From Bacteroidaceae bacterium HV4-6-C5C (GTDB taxonomy: Bacteria; Bacteroidota; Bacteroidia; Bacteroidales; Bacteroidaceae), in the NCBI GenBank assembly GCA_007896885.1, contig VOIU01000028.1, positions 1 through 34,300 on the forward strand: DNA of 34,300 nucleotides, read 5' to 3'. The notes beneath the pieces are model-generated. The model was not told the origin of the DNA. It did no database searches and was given only the letters and a program-made list of their open reading frames with translations. Positions within the stretch are counted from its first letter, which is position 1. Every line of letters starts with the position of its first letter. Position numbers and translations under genes: made by a program. Shown here piece by piece: positions 27,848-34,300 of the stretch.

Positions 27848-27920
27848 AGAAAAAGCTCCATACCTTCACAGGCTTGGAGCTTTACTTATAAACAAGCTCT
27901 CTTGGGGGTGAGAACTTGTT
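27848..27920 (-). terminator. Tandem hairpins, terminator of the GH9 gene
   Basis: AAAGCTCCA (27852-27860) and TGGAGCTTT (27875-27883) form a 9-bp stem. On the minus strand it is followed by a U-rich stretch, so it best terminates the GH9 transcript. A second hairpin just upstream on that strand pairs AACAAG (27891-27896) with CTTGTT (27915-27920) and TCTC with GAGA. It may also stop transcripts from the threonine-aldolase side. Confidence 0.7.
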
Positions 27921-28015
27921 TACTGAAAACAAACCGATTGAATATACCTTTAATACCTTCTGATAATAACTTCTAACTAACCTTTATCTTTAACCTGAAA
28001 TATGATTCCATTTAT

Positions 28016-30523
28016 TTATAGTTCGACAGCTTCACGTAAAGGGACAAATGAGTATCCTTTACGCTTGAGTGTCTTGATCATTTTATCCAGATAGCCATTG
28101 TAAAATTTGTCTATACGCCGGTCATCCGTTCCAAAATGAATTAACATCAAATATCCATTCAACCCTTTCTCTTTTTCTATCTTCATGATATTATCATAGA
28201 TGAATTTACTACTTCTATAATTTTTCATATCAGGGGTTGTGTAGTCGGCATTGCTCATAGTGCCCGGTGTATAATTGACAACCTGTATACCCATATTTTT
28301 CGCCCACGCTGAAATCTCTTTGTTGTAGTATTCGTATGGCGGAATGTATAAAGGAGCATCTTGGTATTCTATACCTGCTTTACGCATCGTCGCATAACTT
28401 TTTAGCATGTCATCTTCAAACTCTTTACGACTGACCAAGAGAGAATCGCGATTTTCCCATGGCATGTAGAGTAAATGGCCGTAGCTATGGCTTCCTACTA
28501 AATGTCCTTCTTGCAAAAGCTTTTTGACGGTTTCAGGGTATTTTTCGTAGAACTCTCCGGTGAAGAAAAAGCCTCCTTTAATGTGGTTTCTCTTAAGTGT
28601 CTCAATGATCGCATCAGCTCCGTCAGCTTTATCTGCAGCTGTAAAGACCAAAGATATTTGTTTTTTAGATGGATCGGTACGTACAATTCCACCATTTATA
28701 TATACATTATTATCTTTTTTCAATCCGGATTGCACCATTCCTTCTTTCTGCATAGCCGAAAGGTAATAGGTAAGACTGGCAGTGCCATCCATTGTAGGCT
28801 CATTGGTGGAATAATCGTGAATGGCGTCATGATAAACCATCATATCCGGTTGAAAACGCTCATAATCCTGACCGGGAGTTCCCGGAATGCCAGTCATGTT
28901 TACTCCACGCAGACTCTCGAAGATGCTTCGATAAACCGGTCCGTCTACCAATCCTCCAGTAGTGTTGCCTACACCGGCATTCAACAAAGACGAGTGCGGT
29001 TGTGAAGGGTAGTCACCATATAGCGGAAGTTCCACAATCATGCTTGTCCCCCATGGGTTACAACCGAACAACCAATCCAGTAAAGCCGATTCCATCTCGG
29101 AATAAGTTGTATCTCCCGTTAACTCCCGATAAAGCCGGCATTGGGTAATCATGGCAACTGTCAGATTGTTTGAACACCAAATATAAGGTATTCCATTTAA
29201 AAACGGACTGCTTTGGGCTTTCTCGAATGTACGTTGTAAGCCGGTACGCATATTGCGGATAAATTCCTGGCTCAAGCGCTGGTTACCTTGTTTTGCCAAG
29301 TGGTAGTGTCCCATATTCATGAAAGGGTACCATTGATAATGCCTTGCACTGTCAGCTCCCATCCATGGCGTGAATGGTTCACGGCGACCATATTCGACAG
29401 CCTGGTTTAGATAGCTTTTATCTCCTGTAGTCTTATATATTTCCATTGCACCAAGTTCCATGTCATCCACCCAATTGTCTTCCTCATAAATATAAGGCGA
29501 CATGACTGAAGCGGTTTGGCATGCACCGGGTTTCTTAATTCCTTCCTGATAGGCGTCATTGGCTTTGGCGCCGATTTCTGCAGCAAACTGCGGATAATAT
29601 TGCTTGAGTATTCGTGCTCCCAAAGCAAAGCATGAGGCATATTTACCGGCCGTACTGGCCACTCCTGTTGTTGCATTCATGAATTTTCCACGGACTTGTG
29701 GTTCACCGCTACAAAAATATACCGGACGTCCGTTGCCCGGGCCGTAACCATAGTCTACTTTATCTTTATTAGGAAGGCGCATACCAGCGTGATCACGATC
29801 ATCCGCTATCTGATTATAAAGTTCTCCCGGCTCCGGATTCATCCTGTTCAGCCAGTCCAATCCCCATTTTATCTCATCAATAATGTCCGGTATTCCATTG
29901 GCTCCGGGTAATCCGGCGGCATCGTAGATGTCGCCAAACACTTCGGGGTTTTCCTGATAGGCAAACATCATTTGATAGATTGCATTAGCCGAAGTGGTCG
30001 TATATTGCAGATAGTCGGTGGCATCATGCCAACCACCACGGACATCGATATGCTTTCCTGTCTTGGTGGGGTGGTACACAATGTATCCGTCGTGTACATG
30101 ACAGCTATCTTTCAGAAAAGGATTGTAACCACATCTTTGTTGGCGCATATATTGTAGTAGGAAATCGGCTGTGCCATTATATACCCGGCAATTAATCGGG
30201 AAACGTGGAGAAAGTGTCTCACCGACTTTTAAATAATACGTACCTTCCCGATTGAATTCGCTAAAGTCAAGTCTAAACGTGCTTTCCATCTTCCCTATTC
30301 TTCCCGTCTTTTTCGGATTGGTATATACTTTAACCACTTTTCCGGTGAAGGCATCAATTAATGCGTACTCTTTAATATTTATGGACTCATCAGCGATGTA
30401 CACAGCGGTTTTGAGTGACTTGGGTAAATAACCTAGCTGATTGATCCGTATCCAACCTTCTGCTTGAGCTTGAATGCTGATGAATACTAGTAATGTAGTA
30501 AAAATCCATGAATAACGTTTCAT
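28016..30523 (-). CDS. GH9 glycosidase fused to a degenerate NodB-like domain
   Basis: An 835-aa exported protein. Order: signal peptide (1-21); an Ig-like CelD_N domain (about 23-112, beginning WIRINQLGYLP); a GH9 (alpha/alpha)6 catalytic domain (about 117-593); and a NodB-like polysaccharide-deacetylase fold (about 620-835). GH9 catalytic elements are intact: HDATDY with Asp167/Asp170, NPWGTSM near 489-495, and the general acid Glu575 in STNEPTMDG. GH9 enzymes cut beta-1,4-glucans and related beta-glucosides. In the NodB-like part the TFDDG motif reads FTAAD (627-631), while HSYGH (679-683) and IPPY remain, so deacetylase activity is doubtful. No SusC/SusD pair is adjacent. The natural substrate is unknown. 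Confidence 0.88.
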   Translation of the reverse strand: MKRYSWIFTTLLVFISIQAQAEGWIRINQLGYLPKSLKTAVYIADESINIKEYALIDAFTGKVVKVYTNPKKTGRIGKMESTFRLDFSEFNREGTYYLKVGETLSPRFPINCRVYNGTADFLLQYMRQQRCGYNPFLKDSCHVHDGYIVYHPTKTGKHIDVRGGWHDATDYLQYTTTSANAIYQMMFAYQENPEVFGDIYDAAGLPGANGIPDIIDEIKWGLDWLNRMNPEPGELYNQIADDRDHAGMRLPNKDKVDYGYGPGNGRPVYFCSGEPQVRGKFMNATTGVASTAGKYASCFALGARILKQYYPQFAAEIGAKANDAYQEGIKKPGACQTASVMSPYIYEEDNWVDDMELGAMEIYKTTGDKSYLNQAVEYGRREPFTPWMGADSARHYQWYPFMNMGHYHLAKQGNQRLSQEFIRNMRTGLQRTFEKAQSSPFLNGIPYIWCSNNLTVAMITQCRLYRELTGDTTYSEMESALLDWLFGCNPWGTSMIVELPLYGDYPSQPHSSLLNAGVGNTTGGLVDGPVYRSIFESLRGVNMTGIPGTPGQDYERFQPDMMVYHDAIHDYSTNEPTMDGTASLTYYLSAMQKEGMVQSGLKKDNNVYINGGIVRTDPSKKQISLVFTAADKADGADAIIETLKRNHIKGGFFFTGEFYEKYPETVKKLLQEGHLVGSHSYGHLLYMPWENRDSLLVSRKEFEDDMLKSYATMRKAGIEYQDAPLYIPPYEYYNKEISAWAKNMGIQVVNYTPGTMSNADYTTPDMKNYRSSKFIYDNIMKIEKEKGLNGYLMLIHFGTDDRRIDKFYNGYLDKMIKTLKRKGYSFVPLREAVEL

Positions 30524-30830
30524 ATCAATGTGTTTATACTGGTAGGGTGGATTTATGCATTATTATTAATCCATTATTATTGCAAATAAAGTAGTTTCTA
30601 CTTATTTTAGGAATAATTTGCGATAATAATTAATTGATATTACGCATCGTTTACAATAATTTAGATAATATGCGGATTTAATCTTTTGCTTAACGCACTG
30701 AATTATTGATAATGTGCTTATAAGGTTATTCGAAATTCTTTTTAGTTTTCGTTTACGTATTTTAAAATGAAAACAATTGTATTGGTCTATTGTTTGTTAT
30801 TATATTTTCGGAATATAAAATTTATAGACT
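30524..30830. other. AT-rich divergent intergenic region
   Basis: 307 bp between the divergent GH9 and DnaJ-like genes. It should hold both promoters. For the plus strand, TTG at 30777-30779 and TATATTTT at 30801-30808 (21-bp spacing) are a weak match. A GGATT/AATCC inverted repeat lies near 30549-30573. A 25-codon ORF at 30768 overlaps the DnaJ-like start and is probably chance. I see no RNA gene or repeat. Confidence 0.5.
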
Positions 30831-31781
30831 ATGGCATATATTGATTATTATCAAGTTCTTGGAGTAGACAAAACGGCATCTCAAGATGATATTAAAAAAG
30901 CTTTCCGTAAGCTTGCACGCAAATATCATCCTGACTTGAATCCGAATGATCCGACTGCAAAGGATAAATTTCAGGCTATAAATGAAGCGAATGAGGTGCT
31001 GGGCGATCCGGTAAAGCGAAAGAAGTATGACGAGTACGGTGAGCATTGGAAGCATGCTGATGAATTTGAAGCTCAGAAGCAAGCCCAAGGTTGGAGTGGT
31101 GCAGGAGACTTTGGCGCTCATGAGGGTGGCTATGGATCCGATAATAAGGGTGGTTATTGGTATTCTTCCGATGGTCAGGACTTTTCGTCAGGAGAAAGTG
31201 GATTCTCTGATTTCTTTGAATCATTGTTTGGCGGACGTCGCCATCGTGAAAGTAACGCAGGCTTCAGAGGGCAAGATTATCATGCGAAGCTAAATCTTTC
31301 ATTGCGTGAGGCAGCACAAACTCATAAGCAGATATTGACGGTAAACGGTAAGACAGTGCGGATTACCATTCCGGCAGGCGTAACGAATGGTCAGGTCATA
31401 AAATTGAGAGGTTATGGTGCAGAAGGAGTGAATGGAGGCCCGGCAGGTGATCTTTATATCACTTTTACAATAGCGGATGATCTACTGTTCAAGCGCCTGG
31501 GAGATGATTTGTACATTAATGTTTCCATCGATCTGTATACAGCGATCTTGGGTGGAGAACAATTAGTTGATACATTGAATGGAAAAGTCAAATTGAAGGT
31601 AAAACCGGAGACTCAAAACGGTACGAAAGTACGTTTGAAAGGCAAGGGCTTTCCTGTATATAAGAAAGAAGGACAATTTGGTGATCTTATCGTAGAGTAT
31701 TCCGTAAAATTACCGACCAATTTAACGGAGCAACAAAAAGAGATGTTTCGTAAGCTTCAGAGTATGAATTCTAAATATTAG
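30831..31781 (+). CDS. cbpA: DnaJ-class co-chaperone, CbpA type
   Basis: A 316-aa J-domain protein without the zinc-finger region of DnaJ itself. The J domain (1-70) has the HPD motif at 33-35, which stimulates DnaK ATPase. A Gly/Ser/Phe-rich linker (about 85-140) follows, then the two-part DnaJ C-terminal substrate-binding domain ([33 protein letters not shown]). This is the CbpA layout, and the gene downstream is its usual modulator. It should work with DnaK and GrpE encoded elsewhere. Confidence 0.92.
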   Translation: MAYIDYYQVLGVDKTASQDDIKKAFRKLARKYHPDLNPNDPTAKDKFQAINEANEVLGDPVKRKKYDEYGEHWKHADEFEAQKQAQGWSGAGDFGAHEGGYGSDNKGGYWYSSDGQDFSSGESGFSDFFESLFGGRRHRESNAGFRGQDYHAKLNLSLREAAQTHKQILTVNGKTVRITIPAGVTNGQVIKLRGYGAEGVNGGPAGDLYITFTIADDLLFKRLGDDLYINVSIDLYTAILGGEQLVDTLNGKVKLKVKPETQNGTKVRLKGKGFPVYKKEGQFGDLIVEYSVKLPTNLTEQQKEMFRKLQSMNSKY

Positions 31782-31785
31782 TGCT

Positions 31786-32079
31786 ATGCAAAACGAACTT
31801 ATCATAATCAGCGAATATTGTGCGAAGTGCAACATCGATCCTTTATTTATTGACTTGTTGCATGAAAATGATTTGATAGATATTTATGTGGAAGGAGAGG
31901 AACGGTGTCTGTTATACTCCCAACTCCCTGATATCGAGCAATACAGTCGGTTGTATTATGACTTATCTATCAATATTGAGGGAATTGATGTCATTCGTCA
32001 TCTTTTAATGCAAATGGAAGATATGAGGCGGGAGATAAACGAGCTTCGTAGCAGGCTTGATTTATTTCGGGATATTTGA
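31786..32079 (+). CDS. cbpM: Chaperone modulator CbpM
   Basis: A 97-aa MerR-like helical protein starting 5 nt after the CbpA-type gene. In Escherichia coli CbpM binds the J domain of CbpA and inhibits it. Visible features are an N-terminal helix pair (ISEYCAKCNIDPLFIDLLHENDLI), the family-like LPDIEQYSRLYYDLSINIEGIDVI, and a C-terminal coiled-coil (MQMEDMRREINELRSRL). The position and length fit the family. Confidence 0.85.
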   Translation: MQNELIIISEYCAKCNIDPLFIDLLHENDLIDIYVEGEERCLLYSQLPDIEQYSRLYYDLSINIEGIDVIRHLLMQMEDMRREINELRSRLDLFRDI

Positions 32080-32159
32080 TGCTCTTGGCTTATACTGGTA
32101 TATCTCTAAAAAGTATGTGTTTATATACTTATATTTAGATGTACGACTGATATAAATCA

Positions 32160-32222
32160 TACTATCCATCCTTAGAATCCTATTATTAAGATTCCGGGAA
32201 TGGATAGTACTATTGTCTTTTT
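32160..32222. terminator. Hairpin between convergent cbpM and the sulfhydrylase gene
   Basis: TACTATCCAT (32160-32169) pairs with ATGGATAGTA (32200-32209), and inside it GAATC (32175-32179) pairs with GATTC (32190-32194). A T-run lies at about 32217-32222, some 8 nt after the stem, so termination on the plus strand is plausible but not ideal. Confidence 0.55.
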
Positions 32223-32248
32223 GCTCGTGCGTAAAGCTTATTTCTGCT

Positions 32249-33529
32249 TTAAGCCTTTAGTGCCTGCTCTATGTCGGCAATAATATCACCGGCATTTTCA
32301 ATACCTACGGATAGACGAATGAGATCGGGACGTACACCTGCTGCCATCAACTGTTCATCGGTGAGCTGACGATGGGTATGGCTTGCGGGATGAAGTACAC
32401 AAGTACGTGCATCAGCTACATGTGTCACAATGGCAGCCAATTTTAATGAATCCATAAACTTGATGGCTACATCACGACCTCCTTTTAGTCCGAATGAAAT
32501 CACACCACAAGAGCCGTTAGGCATGTATTTTTGAGCTAGATCATAATATTTATTTCCCGGCAATCCACAATATTCCACCCATGCTACTTGATCATTGGCT
32601 TGTAGGTATTCCGCTACTTTTTGTGCATTGCCACAGTGTTGCGGCATACGCAAATGTAAAGTCTCTAGACCGATGTTCAATAAGAAAGCATTTTGAGGGC
32701 TCTGTATGCTACCCAAGTCACGCATCAATTGTGCGGTGGCTTTAGTCATATAAGCCATGCTGCCAAAAGCTTTAGTGTAAGTAAGTCCATGGTAAGACTC
32801 ATCGGGAGTGCACAGTCCGGGGAATTTATCGGCATTAGCTTCCCAATCGAATTTGCCGCTGTCTACAATACAACCTCCGACGCTCGTGGCATGTCCATCC
32901 ATATATTTGGTGGTGGAATGTACTACGATGTCTGCTCCCCATTCGAATGGACGACAATTGATAGGAGTAGGGAAGGTATTGTCTACAATTAAAGGAACGC
33001 CATGCTTGTGAGCTATATTTGCAAACTTTTCAATATCAAGAACTTCCAATGAAGGATTGGAAATCGTTTCACCGAATAAAGCTTTGGTGTTGGGACGGAA
33101 AGCTGCCGATATCTCTTCTTCGGTAGCATTCGGGTTAATGAATGTGACCTCAATTCCCAACTTTTTCATAGTGACACTGAACAGATTGAAAGTTCCTCCA
33201 TAGATAGCTGAAGAACAAACAAAATGATCGCCTGCCTGGCAAATATTAAAGATGGCATAGAAATTAGCCGATTGTCCGCTTGATGTAAGCATTGCAGCAA
33301 CACCTCCTTCAAGAGCTGCTATTTTTGCTGCAACGGCATCGTTTGTCGGATTTTGCAGGCGGGTATAAAAGTAACCGCTATCTTCGAGGTCGAATAAACG
33401 AGCCATTTGCTCGCTTGTTTCATATTTGAAAGTGGTGCTTTGGTAGATTGGTAATACTCGAGGCTCTCCTTTTTTCGGGGTCCATCCGGCTTGTACGCAC
33501 AAGGTTTCCGGTTTAAATTGTTTAGCCAT
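32249..33529 (-). CDS. metY: O-acetylhomoserine sulfhydrylase
   Basis: PLP enzyme of the Cys/Met-metabolism family that makes homocysteine from O-acetylhomoserine and sulfide in methionine synthesis. It is 426 aa, the long form typical of MetY rather than MetB/MetC (about 380-400). Motifs are YTRLQNPTND (55-64), TSSGQSAN (82-89), VDNTFPTP (182-189) and the PLP lysine Lys208 in HSTTKYMDGH. It is monocistronic on the minus strand. No SAM-responsive riboswitch is evident upstream. Confidence 0.93.
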   Translation of the reverse strand: MAKQFKPETLCVQAGWTPKKGEPRVLPIYQSTTFKYETSEQMARLFDLEDSGYFYTRLQNPTNDAVAAKIAALEGGVAAMLTSSGQSANFYAIFNICQAGDHFVCSSAIYGGTFNLFSVTMKKLGIEVTFINPNATEEEISAAFRPNTKALFGETISNPSLEVLDIEKFANIAHKHGVPLIVDNTFPTPINCRPFEWGADIVVHSTTKYMDGHATSVGGCIVDSGKFDWEANADKFPGLCTPDESYHGLTYTKAFGSMAYMTKATAQLMRDLGSIQSPQNAFLLNIGLETLHLRMPQHCGNAQKVAEYLQANDQVAWVEYCGLPGNKYYDLAQKYMPNGSCGVISFGLKGGRDVAIKFMDSLKLAAIVTHVADARTCVLHPASHTHRQLTDEQLMAAGVRPDLIRLSVGIENAGDIIADIEQALKA

Positions 33530-33577
33530 ACTTTGTTCTATTTTTTAGTAGTTTCTTCTTAAACGTTTGTAGGGAGG

Positions 33578-33585
33578 CAAAAATA
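33578..33585 (-). promoter_or_regulatory. -7 promoter element of the sulfhydrylase gene
   Basis: On the minus strand the sequence reads TATTTTTG, matching TAnnTTTG, 48 nt upstream of the ATG at 33529. No clear TTTG lies at the -33 position. Confidence 0.4.
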
Positions 33586-33683
33586 AGGAAAATAATCGTA
33601 TTTTTGCCGGATATATACTCGAAAAGGACTTGTTACTTTGCTTCCACAGCCATAAACGCAATTTATTGATGAATGAACAGATT

Positions 33684-34300
33684 ATGAGACGTACTATTTG
33701 CTTACTTATCGTTTTGTTTGGATTATTTTTTTCGCTTCAAACCTTTGCTCAGGATGAAAAGGATACCCCTCAAAAGGGGGAAGGTATTTTCGCATTTCTG
33801 CGGAGAAATGAACGTGAAGGAAAGGATTATTATAAGGAGTTCTTAGAATTGAATAAACGTAGATTACGTGGTAAGGAAGAAGTACAGTTCGGTGTCGAAT
33901 ATCTGCTTCCTCCTTTACGCGAAGATACTAAGTCAAGTAAAACGACTAAAAAGAAGGCGAAAGGAAAAGAAGAAGATGGTGAGGCGGAAGACAGCCGTCC
34001 GTCAAAGTCATCCGTAAGCAAATCCAAGTCACGTTCGCAAAAGACATCTATTAATGAACCTTTATTCGGGAGTGCACTCGCTAACGTAAAAGTAACGTCA
34101 GATCGTCTTCGCGGGGCATGTTTTTATGTGGTGAGCGGACATGGCGGACCTGATCCCGGTGCAATTGGTATGCGTAATGGTGTTGAGCTACACGAAGATG
34201 AATATGCTTATGATGTCATCTTACGACTTGCCCGTCTGTTGATGCAGGAGGGGGCACAGGTCAATATTATAATTCAGGATGCTGAAGACGGCATACGTGA
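33684..34300 (+). CDS. N-acetylmuramoyl-L-alanine amidase, partial (3' end outside window)
   Basis: An open frame continues to the right edge. The N-terminus is a signal peptide (MRRTICLLIVLFGLFFSLQT, cleavage after FA near residue 22); an in-frame ATG at 33669 is an alternative start. A charged region follows, then a Lys/Ser-rich low-complexity linker (about residues 75-120). The beginning of an Amidase_3 zinc domain comes next: SGHGGPDPGAIG with the first zinc His, and NGVELHEDEYAYDV with the expected zinc Glu. Such enzymes cleave the amide between MurNAc and the stem peptide in the periplasm during cell separation or recycling. The remaining ligands lie beyond the window. Confidence 0.88.
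   Translation, partial: MRRTICLLIVLFGLFFSLQTFAQDEKDTPQKGEGIFAFLRRNEREGKDYYKEFLELNKRRLRGKEEVQFGVEYLLPPLREDTKSSKTTKKKAKGKEEDGEAEDSRPSKSSVSKSKSRSQKTSINEPLFGSALANVKVTSDRLRGACFYVVSGHGGPDPGAIGMRNGVELHEDEYAYDVILRLARLLMQEGAQVNIIIQDAEDGIR

Noticed and set aside
28502..29005. 167-codon plus-strand open frame opposite the GH9 gene
   Set aside because: Antisense to intact GH9 coding sequence with low-complexity translation; treated as a shadow.
30768..30845. 25-codon ORF overlapping the start of the DnaJ-like gene
   Set aside because: It shows no codon runs or terminator/antiterminator pair like those of the leu leader, and it overlaps the J-domain start in another frame.

Overview
The window looks like chromosomal DNA of a Bacteroides species (order Bacteroidales). 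The genes are AT-rich, Shine-Dalgarno signals are weak or absent, and several genes carry the Bacteroidetes sigma-ABfr promoter signature (TAnnTTTG at -7, sometimes TTTG about 19-21 bp upstream). Families typical of the group are present: an exported dipeptidyl-peptidase III with an HECLGH motif, DUF4251, an EFR1-type ferredoxin, and a solo AraC-type HTH protein. From memory the gene order resembles the B. thetaiotaomicron leu-to-groEL region; this was not checked. No phage, insertion sequence, CRISPR array, rRNA or tRNA was seen.

Region by region: (1) 1-6800 is a branched-chain amino-acid operon, leuA-leuC-leuD-cimA-leuB. It is preceded by a promoter and what reads as a classical transcription attenuator: a 27-codon leader peptide rich in CTA-Leu and ATT-Ile codons, an antiterminator pairing, and a U-tailed terminator. 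(2) 6814-9735 holds a CDF metal-efflux protein (minus strand), cysteine synthase and an exported TPR protein. (3) 9743-12345 holds RecQ (minus strand) and a small AraC-type DNA-binding protein. (4) 12381-15202 holds a lipoprotein-type DPP III and a DNA-alkylation-repair HEAT protein. (5) 15224-17104 is a Fur-family regulator overlapping purA by 4 nt. (6) 17167-19965 holds a membrane zinc peptidase, an intergenic cluster of inverted repeats, a DUF4251 protein and a transglutaminase-like exported protein. (7) 20187-23236 holds hisS, a TauE/SafE permease with its DUF1634 partner, and a 50-residue membrane protein. (8) 23303-26706 holds an EFR1-type flavodoxin/ferredoxin protein, groES-groEL and a small winged-helix protein. 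(9) 26768-30523 holds threonine aldolase and a GH9 glycosidase fused to a degenerate NodB-like domain. (10) 30831-34300 holds cbpA-cbpM, O-acetylhomoserine sulfhydrylase and the start of a cell-wall amidase.

The most interesting system is at the left end. The fourth operon gene matches the Leptospira-type citramalate synthase at all of its recalled active-site positions. LeuC, LeuD and LeuB can therefore serve both leucine and isoleucine (via 2-oxobutyrate), and the leader peptide carries runs of both Leu and Ile codons. That suggests one attenuator reading two amino acids. Other points worth a look are the nested inverted repeats at 17968-18072, the perfect palindrome upstream of groES, the GH9-NodB fusion that has lost the catalytic Asp pair, and the unannotated 50-aa membrane protein.
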